Source: Ptiloglossa arizonensis (taxonomy: Eukaryota; Arthropoda; Insecta; Hymenoptera; Colletidae). From it: 64,000 nt of DNA. The notes beneath the pieces are model-generated. The model was not told where the DNA came from and did not search any database. It was given only the letters and a program-made list of their open reading frames with translations. Of the stretch, positions 53,501-64,000 are shown in pieces. The DNA lies in the NCBI RefSeq assembly GCF_051014685.1, contig NW_027478458.1:682001-746000 (forward strand), in the 5' to 3' direction. How positions within the stretch are numbered: position 1 is the first letter of the stretch; every line of letters starts with the position of its first letter. The translations under genes were made by a program, and so were the position numbers.

Positions 53501-56500
53501 TTTGGGGCAGCAGAATTGCGAAAAATTTTTTGCCTTCTCAACCTTTTCTTAGCTTCAAACTCCCATATCTCGCGAACGGATTGACCTAACCCAAAAATTC
53601 CTATTGTAACTGGAAGTAGAAACTCGCTCGATTACAGCGGTATGTGTATTTTTTCCCTAGGCCATTCTGGTTAAGCGTTTGGAGCAGCAGAATTGCGAAA
53701 AATTTTTTGCCTTCTCAACCATTTCTTGGCTTCAACCTCCGATATCTCGCGAACGGATTGACCTAACCCAAAAATTCCTGCTGCGTCTGAAAGTAGAAAC
53801 TCGCCCGATTACAACGGTACGTGTATTTTTCCCCTAGGCCATTCTGGTTAAGAGATTGGAGCAGCAGAAGTACGAAAAATTTGTTGTCTTGTCAACCATT
53901 TCTTAGCTTCAAAGTCCCATATCTTGCGAACGGATTGACCTAACCCAAAAATTCCGATTGTAACTGAAAGTAGAAACTCGCCCGATTAAAACGGTATGTG
54001 TATTTTTTCCCTAGCCCATTCTGGTTAAGCGTTTGGAGCAGCAGAATTGCGAAAAATTTGTTGTCTTCACAACCATTTCTTAGCTTCAAAGTCCCATATC
54101 TCGCGAACGGATTGACCAAACCCAAAAATTCCTGCCGCGTCTGAAAGTAGAAACTCGCCCGATTACAAAGGTATGTGTATTTTTTCCCTGGGCCATTCTG
54201 GTTAAGCGTTTGGAGCAGCAGAAGTGCGAAAAATTTGTTCTCTTCTCAACCATTTCTTAGCTTCAAACTCCCATATCTCGCGAACGAATTGATATAACAC
54301 AAAAATTCCTATTGCATTTGAAAGTAGAAACTCGCCCGATTACAACGTTAGGTGTATTTTTCCCCTAGGCCATTCTGGTTAAGCGATTGGAGCAGCAGAA
54401 GTGCGAAAAATTTGTTGTCTTGTCAATCATTTCTTAGCTTCAAAGTCCCATATCTCGCGAACGGATTGACCTAACCCAAAAATTCCGATTGTAACTGAAA
54501 GTAGAAACTCGCCCGATTAAAACGGTATGTGTATTTTTTCCCTAGCCTATTCTGGTTAAGCGTTTGGAGCAGCAGAATTGCGAAAAATTTGTTGTCTTCT
54601 CAACCATTTCTTAGCTTCAAAGTCCCATATCTCGCGAACAGATTGACCTAACCTAAATATTCCTGCTGCGTCTGAAAGTAGGAACTCGCCCGATTACAAA
54701 GGTATGCGTATTTTTTCCCTAGGCCATTCTGGTTAAGCGTTTGGAGCAGCAGAATCGCGAAAAATTTGTTCTCTTCTCAACCATTTCTTAGCTTCAAACT
54801 CCCATATCTCGCGAACGGATTGACATAACACAAAAATTCCTATTGCATTTAAAAGTAGAAACTCGCCCGATTACAACGGTACGTGTATTTTTCCCCTAGG
54901 CCATTCTGGTTAAGAGATTGGAGCAGCAGAAGTACGAAAAATTTGTTGTCTTGTCAACCATTTCTTAGCTTCAAAGTCCCATATCTTGCGAACGGATTGA
55001 CCTAACCCAAAAATTCCGATTGTAACTGAAAGTAGAAACTCGCCCGATTAAAACGGTATGTGTATTTTTTCCCTAGCCCATTCTGGTTAAGCGTTTGGAG
55101 CAGCAGAATTGCGAAAAATTTGTTGTCTTCACAACCATTTCTTAGCTTCAAAGTCCCATATCTCGCGAACGGATTGACCAAACCCAAAAATTCCTGCCGC
55201 GTCTGAAAGTAGAAACTCGCCCGATTACAAAGGTATGTGTATTTTTTCCCTGGGCCATTCTGGTTAAGCGTTTGGAGCAGCAGAAGTGCGAAAAATTTGT
55301 TATCTTCTCAACCATTTCTTAGCTTCAAAGTCCCATATCTCGCGAACGGATTGACCTAACCCAAAAATTCCTATTGTAACTGGAAGTAGAAACACGCCCG
55401 ATTACAACGGTATGCGTATTTTTTCCCTAGGCCATTCTGGTTAAGCGTTTGGAGCAGCAGAATTGCGAAAAATTTGTTCTCTTCTCAACCATTTCTTAGC
55501 TTCAAACTCCCATATCTCGCGAACGAATTGATATAACACAAAAATTCCTATTGCATTTGAAAGTAGAAACTCGCCCGATTACAACGTTACGTGTATTTTT
55601 CCCCTAGGCCATTCTGGTTAAGCGATTGGAGCAGCAGAAGTGCGAAAAATTTGTTGTCTTGTCAATCATTTCTTAGCTTCAAAGTCCCATATCTCGCGAA
55701 CGGATTGACCTAACCCAAAAATTCCGATTGTAACTGAAAGTAGAAACTCGCCCGATTAAAACGGTATGTGTATTTTTTCCCTAGCCTATTCTGGTTAAGC
55801 GTTTGGAGCAGCAGAATTGCGAAAAATTTGTTGTCTTCTCAACCATTTCTTAGCTTCAAAGTCCCATATCTCGCGAACGGATTGACCTAACCCAAATATT
55901 CCTGCTGCGCCTGAAAGTAGGAACTCGCCCGATTACAAAGGTATGCGTATTTTTTCCCTAGGCCATTCTGGTTAAGCGTTTGGAGCAGCAGAATCGCGAA
56001 AAATTTGTTCTCTTCTCAACCATTTCTTAGCTTCAAACTCCCATATCTCGCGAACGGATTGACATAACACAAAAATTCCTATTGCATTTAAAAGTAGAAA
56101 CTCGCCCGATTACAACGGTACGTGTATTTTTACCCTAGGCCATTCTGGTTAAGAGATTGGAGCAGCAGAAGTGCGTAAAATTTGTTGTCTTGTCAACCAT
56201 TCCTTAGCTTCAAAGTCCCGTATCTCGCGAACGGATTGACCTAACCCAAAAATTCCGATTGTAACTGAAAGTAGAAACTCGCCCGATTAAAACGGTATGT
56301 GTATTTTTTCTTTAGGCCATTCTGGTTAAGCGTTTGGGGCAGCAGAATTGCGAAAAATTTTTTGCCTTCTCAACCATTTCTTAGGTTCAAACTCCCATAT
56401 CTCGCGAACGGATTGACCTAACCCAAAAATTCCTATTGTAACTGGAAGTAGAAACTCGCTCGATTACAGCGGTATGTGTATTTTTTCCCTAGGCCATTCT

Positions 56501-58260
56501 GGTTAAGCGTTTGGAGCAGCAGAATTGCGAAAAATTTTTCGCCTTCTCAACCATTTCTTGGCTTCAAACTCCGATATCTCGCGAACGGATTGACCTAACC
56601 CAAAAATTCCTGCTGCGTCTGAAAGTAGAAACTCGCCCGATTACAACGGTACGTGTATTTTTCCCCTAGGCCATTCTGGTTAAGAGATTGGAGCAGCAGA
56701 AGTACGAAAAATTTGTTGTCTTCTCAACCATTTCTTAGCTTCAAAGTCCCATATCTTGCGAACGGATTGACCTAACCCAAAAATTCCGATTGTAACTGAA
56801 AGTAGAAACTCGCCCGATTAAAACGGTATGTGTATTTTTTCCCTAGCCTATTCTGGTTAAGCGTTTGGAGCAGCAGAATTGCGAAAAATTTGTTGTCTTC
56901 TCAACCATTGCTTAGCTTCAAAGTCCCATATCTCGCGAACGGATTGACCAAACCCAAAAATTCCCTCTGCGTCTGAAAGTAGAAACTCGCCCGATTACAA
57001 AGGTAAGCGTATTTTTTCCCTAGGCCATTCTGGTTAAGCGTTTGGAGCAGCAGAATTGCGAAAAATTTGTTCTCTTCTCAACCATTTCTTAGCTTCAAAC
57101 TCCCATATCTCGCGAACGGATTGACATAACACAAAAATTCCTATTGCATTTGAAAGTAGAAACTCGCCCGATTACAAAGGTATGGGTATTTTTTCCCTAG
57201 GCCATTCTGGTTAAGCGTTTGGAGCAGCAGAAGTGCGAAAAATTTGTTATCTTCTCAACCATTTCTTAGCTTCAAAGTCCCATATCTCGCGAACGGATTG
57301 ACCTAACCCAAAAATTCCTATTGTAACTGGAAGTAGAAACTCGCCCGATTACAACGGTATGCGTATTTTTTCCCTAGGCCATTCTGGTTAAGCGTTTGGA
57401 GCAGCAGAATTGCGAAAAATTTGTTCTCTTCTCAACCATTTCTTAGCTTCAAACTCCCATATCTCGCGAACGAATTGATATAACACAAAAATTCCTATTG
57501 CATTTGAATGTAGAAACTCGCCCGATTACAACGTTACGTGTATTTTTCCCCTAGGCCATTCTGGTTAAGCGATTGGAGCAGCAGAAGTGCGAAAAATTTG
57601 TTGTCTTGTCAACCATTTCTTTGCTTCAAAGTCCCATATCTCGCGAACGGATTGACCTAACCCAAAAATTCCGATTGTAACTGAAAGTAGAAACTCGCCC
57701 GATTAAAACGGTATGTGTATTTTTTCCCTAGCCTATTCTGGTTAAGCGTTTGGAGCAGCAGAATTGCGAAAAATTTGTTGTCTTCTCAACCATTTCTTAG
57801 CTTCAAAGTCCCATATCTCGCGAACGGATTGACCAAACCCAAAAATTCCTGCTGCGTCTGAAAGTAGAAACTCGCCCGATTACAACGGTATGGGTATTTT
57901 TTCCCTAGGCCATTCTGGTTAAGCGTTTGGAGCAGCAGAAGTGCGAAAAATTTGTTGTCTTCTCAACCATTTCTTAGCTTCAATGTCCCATATCTCGCGA
58001 ACGGATTGACCTAACCCAAAAATTCCTATTGCATCTGAAAGTTGAAACTCGCCCGATTACAACGGTATGTGTATTTTTTCCCTGGGCCATTCTGGTTAAG
58101 CGTTTGGAGCAGCAGAATTGCGAAAAATTTGTTGTCTTCTCAACCATTTCTTAGCTTCAAAGTCCCATATCTCGCGAACGGATTGACCAAACCCAAAAAT
58201 TCCTGCTGCGTCTGAAAGTTGAAACTCGCCCGATTACAACGGTATGCGTATTTTTTCTTT
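50552..58260 (+). repeat. Family B with 16-monomer marker spacing
   Basis: The marker tcccgtatctcgcg recurs at 50,552, 53,384 and 56,216, both intervals exactly 2,832 bp (16 x 177). Between the markers the monomer order is partly but not fully conserved. The catctcaaccattgcttagc type of 46,111 recurs at 52,472, and a close relative at about 56,905. Translations of 53,940-54,125 and 55,002-55,187 (minus strand) are identical and 1,062 bp (6 monomers) apart. This fits repeated unequal exchange between 8-monomer units. Confidence 0.78.
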
Positions 58261-60206
58261 AGGCCATTCTGGTTAAGCGTTTGGAGCAGCACAATTGCGA
58301 AAAATTTGTTCTCTTCTCAACCATTTCTTAGCTTCAAACTCTCATATCTCGCGAACGGATTGACCTAACCCAAAAATTCCTATTGCATCTGAAAGTAGAA
58401 ACTCGCCCGACTACAACGGTACGTGTATTTTTCCCCTAGGCCATTTTGGATAAGCGACTGGAGCAGCAGAAGTGCGAAAAATTTGTTGTCTTGTCAACCA
58501 TTTCTTGTCTTCAAACTCCCATATCTCGCGAACGGATTGACCTAACCCAAAAATTCCTATTGCATCTGAAAGTAGAAACTCGCCCGATTACAACGGTATG
58601 TGTATTTTTTCCCTAGGCCATTCTGGTTAAGCGTTTGGAGCAGCAGAATTGCGAAAAACTTGTTGTCTTCTTAACCATCTCTTAGCTTCAAACTCTCATA
58701 TCTCGCGAACGGATGGACCTTACCCAAAAATTCCTATTGCATTTGAAAGTAGAAACTCGCCCGATTACAACGGTACGTGTATTTTTTCCCTAGGCCCTTC
58801 TGGTTAAGCTTTTGGAGCAGCAGAATTGCGAAAAATTTGTTGTGTTCTCAACCATTTCTTAGCTTCAAAGTCCCATGTCTCGCTAACGGATTGACCTAAC
58901 CCAGAAATTCCTATTGCATTTGAAAGTAGAAACTCGCCCGATTACAACGGTATGTGTATTTTTTCCCTAGGGTATTTTGGTTAAGCGTTTGGAGCAGCAG
59001 AATTGCGAAAAAATTTTTGCCTTCTAAACCATTTCTTGTCTTCTAACTCCCATATCTCGCGAACGGATTGACCTAACCCAAAAATTCCTATTGCATCTGA
59101 AAGTAGAAACTCGCCCGATTACAACGGTATGTGTATTTTTTCCCTAGGCCCTTCTGGTTAAGCGTTTGGAGCAGCAGAATTGCGAAAAATTTGTTGTCTT
59201 CTCAACCATTTCTTAGCTTCAAAGTCCCATATCTCGCGAACGGATTGGCCAAACCCAAAAATTCCTGCTGCGTCTGAAAGTAGAAACTCGCCCGATTACA
59301 ACGGTATGCGTATTTTTTCTTTAGGCCATTCTGGTTAAGCGTTTGGAGCAGCACAATGCGAAAAATTTGTTCTCTTCTCAACCATTTCTTAGCTACAAAC
59401 TCTCATATCTCGCGAACGGATTGACCTAACCCAAAAATTCCTATTGCATTTGAAAGTAGAAACTCGCCCGATTACTACGGTACGTGTATTTTTCCCCTAG
59501 GCCATTCTGGATAAGCGATTGGAGCAGCAGAAGTGCGAAAAATTTTTGTGTTGTCAACCATTTCTTAGCTTCAAAGTCCCATATCTCGCGAACGGATTGA
59601 CCTAACCCAAAAATTCCTATTGTAAGTGAAAGTAGAAACTCGCCCGATTACAACGGTACGTGTATTTTTCCCCTAGGCCATTCTGGATAAGCGTTTGGAG
59701 CAGCAGAAGTGCGAAAAATTTGTTGTCATGTCAACCATTTCTTAGCTTCAAAGTCCCATATCTCGCGAACGGATTGACCTAACCCAAAAATTCCTATTGC
59801 ATTTGAAAGTAGAAACTCGCCCGATTACAACGGTAACGTGTATTTTTCCCCTAGGCCATTCTGGATAAGCCATTGGAGCAGCTGAATTGCGAAAAATTAG
59901 TTGTCTCCTCAACCATTTCTTAGCTTCAAAGTCCCATATCTCGCGAACGGATTGACCAAACCCAAATATTCCTGCTGCGTCTGAAAGTAGAAACTCGCCC
60001 GATTACAACGGTATGCGTATTTTTTCCCTAGGCCATTCTGGTTAAGCGTTTGGAGCAGCAGAATTGCGAAAAATTTGTTCTCTTCTCAACCATTTCTTAG
60101 CTTCAAACTCTCATATCTCGCGAACGGATTGACCTTACCCAAAAATTCCTATTGCATTTGAAAGTAGAAACTAGCCCGATTACAACGGAATGTGTATTTT
60201 TCCCCT
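58261..60206 (+). repeat. 11-monomer tandem duplication, copy 1
   Basis: Repeats as 60,207-62,151 at an offset of 1,946 bp (11 monomers less one base, the missing base being in gcacaatgcg near 59,352). Shared rare states include cgcccgactacaacgg, ccattttggataagcgactg, ccctagggtattttgg and gataagccattggagcagct. This copy has one extra a near 59,836 (ggtaacgtg). Confidence 0.9.
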
Positions 60207-62151
60207 AGGCCATTCTGGTTAAGCGTTTGGAGCAGCACAATTGCGAAAAATTTGTTCTCTTCTCAACCATTTCTTAGCTTCAAACTCTCATATCTCGCGA
60301 ACGGATTGACCTAACCCAAAAACTCCTATTGCATCTGAAAGTAGAAACTCGCCCGACTACAACGGTACGTGTATTTTTCCCCTAGGCCATTTTGGATAAG
60401 CGACTGGAGCAGCAGAAGTGCGAAAAATTTGTTGTCTTGTCAACCATTTCTTGTCTTCAAACTCCCATATCTCGCGAACGGATTGACCTAACCCAAAAAT
60501 TCCTATTGCATCTGAAAGTAGAAACTCGCCCGATTACAACGGTATGTGTATTTTTTCCCTAGGCCATTCTGGTTAAGCGTTTGGAGCAGCAGAATTGCGA
60601 AAAACTTGTTGTCTTCTTAACCATCTCTTAGCTTCAAACTCTCATATCTCGCGAACGGATGGACCTTACCCAAAAATTCCTATTGCATTTGAAAGTAGAA
60701 ACTCGCCCGATTACAACGGTACGTGTATTTTTTCCCTAGGCCCTTCTGGTTAAGCTTTTGGAGCAGCAGAATTGCGAAAAATTTGTTGTGTTCTCAACCA
60801 TTTCTTAGCTTCAAAGTCCCATGTCTCGCTAACGGATTGACCTAACCCAAAAATTCCTATTGCATTTGAAAGTAGAAACTCGCCCGATTACAACGGTATG
60901 TGTATTTTTTCCCTAGGGTATTTTGGTTAAGCGTTTGGAGCAGCAGAATTGCGAAAAAATTTTTGCCTTCTAAACCATTTCTTGTCTTCTAACTCCCATA
61001 TCTCGCGAACGGATTGACCTAACCCAAAAATTCCTATTGCATCTGAAAGTAGAAACTCGCCCGATTACAACGGTATGTGTATTTTTTCCCTAGGCCCTTC
61101 TGGTTAAGCGTTTGGAGCAGCAGAATTGCGAAAAATTTGTTGTCTTCTCAACCATTTCTTAGCTTCAAAGTCCCATATCTCGCGAACGGATTGGCCAAAC
61201 CCAAAAATTCCTGCTGCGTCTGAAAGTAGAAACTCGCCCGATTACAACGGTATGCGTATTTTTTCTTTAGGCCATTCTGGTTAAGCGTTTGGAGCAGCAC
61301 AATGCGAAAAATTTGTTCTCTTCTCAACCATTTCTTAGCTACAAACTCTCATATCTCGCGAACGGATTGACCTAACCCAAAAATTCCTATTGCATTTGAA
61401 AGTAGAAACTCGCCCGATTACTACGGTACGTGTATTTTTCCCCTAGGCCATTCTGGATAAGCGATTGGAGCAGCAGAAGTGCGAAAAATTTTTGTGTTGT
61501 CAACCATTTCTTAGCTTCAAAGTCCCATATCTCGCGAACGGATTGACCTAACCCAAAAATTCCTATTGTAAGTGAAAGTAGAAACTCGCCCGATTACAAC
61601 GGTACGTGTATTTTTCCCCTAGGCCATTCTGGATAAGCGTTTGGAGCAGCAGAAGTGCGAAAAATTTGTTGTCATGTCAACCATTTCTTAGCTTCAAAGT
61701 CCCATATCTCGCGAACGGATTGACCTAACCCAAAAATTCCTATTGCATTTGAAAGTAGAAACTCGCCCGATTACAACGGTACGTGTATTTTTCCCCTAGG
61801 CCATTCTGGATAAGCCATTGGAGCAGCTGAATTGCGAAAAATTAGTTGTCTTCTCAACCATTTCTTAGCTTCAAAGTCCCATATCTCGCGAACGGATTGA
61901 CCAAACCCAAATATTCCTGCTGCGTCTGAAAGTAGAAACTCGCCCGATTACAACGGTATGCGTATTTTTTCCCTAGGCCATTCTGGTTAAGCGTTTGGAG
62001 CAGCAGAATTGCGAAAAATTTGTTCTCTTCTCAACCATTTCTTAGCTTCAAACTCTCATATCTCGCGAACGGATTGACCTTACCCAAAAATTCCTATTGC
62101 ATTTGAAAGTAGAAACTAGCCCGATTACAACGGAATGTGTATTTTTCCCCT
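60207..62151 (+). repeat. 11-monomer tandem duplication, copy 2
   Basis: Follows copy 1 directly and matches it with very few changes, for example ttgtcttctc at about 61,848 for ttgtctcctc in copy 1, and ccaaaaactcc near 60,321 where copy 1 has ccaaaaattcc. The near-identity over almost 2 kb marks it as recent, or as a possible assembly duplication. Confidence 0.9.
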
Positions 62152-63116
62152 AGGCCATTCTGGTTAAGCGTTTGGAGCAGCAGAATTGCGAAAAATTTGT
62201 TGTCTTCTCAACCATTTCTTAGCTTCAAAGTCCCATATCTCGCGAACGGATTGACCAAACTCAAAAATTCCTGCTGCGTCTGAAAGTAGAAACTCGCCCG
62301 ATTACAACGGTATGCGTATTTTTTCCCTAGGCCAATCTGGTTAAGCGTTTGGAGCAGCAGAATTGCGAAAAATTTGTTCTCTTCTCAACCATTTCTTAGC
62401 TTCAAAGTCCCATATCTCGCGAACGGATTGACCAAACTCAAAAATTCCTATTGCATTTGAAAGTAGAAACTCGCCCGATTACAACGGTACGTGTATTTTT
62501 CCCCTAGGCCATTCTGGATAAGCCATTGGAGCAGCTGAATTGCGAAAAATTAGTTGTCTTCTCAACCATTTCTTAGCTTCAAAGTCCCATATCTCGCGAA
62601 CGGATTGACCAAACCCAAATATTCCTGCTGCGTCTGAAAGTAGAAACTCGCCCGATTACAACGGTATGCGTATTTTTTCCCTAGGCCATTCTGGTTAAGC
62701 GTTTGGAGCAGCAGAATTGCGAAAAATTTGTTCTCTTCTCAACCATTTCTTAGCTTCAAACTCTCATATCTCGCGAACGGATTGACCTTACCCAAAAATT
62801 CCTATTGCATTTGAAAGTAGAAACTAGCCCGATTACAACGGAATGTGTATTTTTCCCCTAGGCCATTCTGGTTAAGCGTTTGGAGCAGCAGAATTGCGAA
62901 AAATTTGTTGTCTTCTCAACCATTTCTTAGCTTCAAAGTCCCATATCTCGCGAACGGATTGACCAAACTCAAAAATTCCTGCTGCGTCTGAAAGTAGAAA
63001 CTCGCCCGATTACAACGGTATGCGTATTTTTTCCCTAGGCCATTCTGGTTAAGCGTTTGGAGCAGCAGAATTGCGAAAAATTTGTTCTCTTCTCAACCAT
63101 TTCTTAGCTTCAAACT
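61801..63116 (+). repeat. 4-monomer (708 bp) duplication
   Basis: ccattctggataagccattg occurs at 61,801 and 62,509, and cggaatgtgtatttttcccc at 62,131 and 62,839; both pairs are 708 bp (4 x 177) apart. The first copy overlaps the end of the 11-monomer duplication, so this event came after or together with it. The match ends near 63,116, where one copy reads caaactctcat and the other caaagtcccat. Confidence 0.85.
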
Positions 63117-64000
63117 CTCATATCTCGCGAACGGATAGACCTTACCCAAAAATTCCTATTGCATTTGAAAGTAGAAACTCGCCCGATTACAACGGTACGT
63201 GTATTTTTCCCCTAGGCCATTCTGGATAAGCGATTGGAGCAGCAGAAGTGCGAACAATTTGTTGTCTTGTCAACCATTTCTTAGCTTCAAAGACCCATAT
63301 CTCGCGAACGGTTAGACCTAACCCAAAAATTCCTGCTGCGTCTGAAAGTAGAAACTCGCCCGATTACAACGGTATGCGTATTTTTTCCCTAGGCCATTCT
63401 GGTTAAGCGTTTGGAGCAGCAGAATTGCGAAAAATTTGTTCTCTTCTCAACCATTTCTTAGCTTCAAACTCTCATATCTCGCGAACGGATGGACCTTACC
63501 CAAAAATTCCTATGGCATTTGAAAGTAAAAACTCGCCCGATTACAACGGTACGTGTATTTTTCCCCTAGGCCATTCTGGATAAGCGATTGGAGCAGCAGA
63601 AGTGCGAACAATTTGTTGTCTTGTCAACCATTTCTTAGCTTCAAAGACCCATATCTCGCGAACGGTTAGACCTAACCCAAAAATTCCTGTTGCATCTGAA
63701 AGTAGAAACTCGCCCGATTACAACGGTATGTGTATTTTTTCCCTAGGGTATTCTGGTTAAGCGTTTGGAGCAGCATAATTGCGAAAAAATTTTTGCCTTC
63801 TCAACCATTTCTTGTCTTCTAACTCCCATATCTCGCGAACGGATGTGCCTAACCCAAAAATTCCTGCTGCGTCTGAAAGTTGAAACTCGCCCGATTACAA
63901 GGGTATGCGTATTTTTTCTTTAGGCCATTCTGGTTAAGCGTTTGGAGCAGCACAGTAGCGAAAAATTTGTTGTCTTCTCAACCATTTCTTAGCTTCAATG
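63117..64000 (+). repeat. Dimer (354 bp) duplication and last B monomers
   Basis: The rare state gcgaacaatttgttgtcttg followed by caaagacccatatctcg and cgaacggttagacc occurs at about 63,250 and 63,604, 354 bp apart. The last units (63,720-64,000) resemble those near 58,960-59,050, with ccctagggtattctgg and cttgtcttctaactccc. The array runs off the window end in mid-monomer. Confidence 0.82.

Larger units (their letters stand above)
1..64000 (+). repeat. 177-bp satellite DNA array filling the window
   Basis: A unit of about 177 bp repeats head-to-tail without interruption. For example, the same point of the monomer (cct before the ttgc(a/g)tctgaaag box) falls at 1, 178 and 355, and again at 41,221, 41,398 and 41,575. 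All copies lie in one orientation; I saw no inverted copy, no inserted mobile element and no unique spacer. About 360 monomers fit in the window, and both ends cut through the array. The unit length is close to one nucleosome plus linker, as in many centromeric satellites. That role is inferred; the sequence itself shows only the tandem structure. No promoter, RNA gene or protein-coding gene could be supported anywhere. Confidence 0.98.
41030..64000 (+). repeat. Satellite family B sub-array (about 130 monomers)
   Basis: Family B has the same 177-bp length and phase as A. It carries cctaacccaaaaatt in place of gaactcgagaaatt, ggttaagcgtttggagcagcag in the middle (split here as ggttaagcg + tttggagcagcag), and gaaaaatttgttgtcttctc instead of gaaaattttgatggtttctc. 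A hand-made B consensus differs from the A consensus at about 24 of 177 positions, without gaps. B monomers are more uniform than A and are organised into 8-monomer higher-order units over much of the sub-array. Most lack the CTCGAG present in nearly every A unit. Confidence 0.95.

Noticed and set aside
1..64000. A CRISPR-like array (regular repeats)
   Set aside because: The conserved blocks are separated by sequence that is itself repeated, not by unique spacers. The period is 177 bp and no cas-like gene exists in the window.
1..64000. Transposon, retroelement or viral insertion
   Set aside because: No departure from the 177-bp tandem pattern longer than about a dozen bases was found, and no terminal repeats or target-site duplications.
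1..64000. tRNA, 5S rRNA or rDNA spacer repeat
   Set aside because: The unit contains no A/B box pair with a foldable cloverleaf that I could recognise, nor any rRNA sequence. Unit length alone is not evidence.
1..64000. Assignment to a particular species or named satellite
   Set aside because: I do not recognise the monomer with certainty. A database search with the 177-bp consensus would decide.

Overview
The whole 64 kb window is tandemly repeated satellite DNA. A unit of about 177 bp recurs head-to-tail from the first base to the last, roughly 360 times and always in the same orientation. I see no gene, RNA gene, transposon, CRISPR array or single-copy spacer. Every open reading frame in the window is a translation of the repeat. 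Because 177 = 3 x 59, reading frames carry across monomer boundaries, which creates repetitive pseudo-proteins of 60-113 residues. The array continues past both window ends.

The sequence suggests a eukaryotic nuclear genome and a long centromeric, pericentromeric or other heterochromatic array. I cannot name the species. Hand-built consensuses are about 41% GC. CpG is not depleted in family A (about 10 CpG per unit where base composition predicts 7-8). That argues weakly against a heavily CpG-methylated vertebrate or plant genome and would fit an invertebrate, but it is inference.

Layout. Family A fills 1 to about 41,029. Its monomers are heterogeneous, with several linked-variant subtypes including a 176-bp one. 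Family B fills about 41,030 to 64,000, has the same unit length, and its consensus is about 86% identical to A. The two meet inside one hybrid monomer, within a 29-bp stretch shared by both families (41,001-41,029). On top of the 177-bp period there are segmental duplications of many monomers. In A these are a 25-monomer (about 4.4 kb) tandem duplication at 1-8,730 with a third partial copy at 31,186-34,665, irregular 9-11-monomer periodicity at 10-16.5 kb, a mosaic 23-27-monomer duplication at 19-27.4 kb, and small recent expansions. In B there is a clear 8-monomer (1,416 bp) higher-order repeat, with marker variants spaced 8, 16, 8, 9, 16 and 16 monomers apart, then an 11-monomer tandem duplication at 58.3-62.15 kb and 4-mer and 2-mer duplications at the end.

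Two points deserve attention. A segment at about 3.2-6.9 kb carries around 40 one-base insertions or deletions that are absent from its sister copies, so it looks like unpolished assembly. Each monomer also carries, in its best conserved block, a minus-strand motif matching 12 of 17 positions of the mammalian CENP-B box; this is suggestive only.
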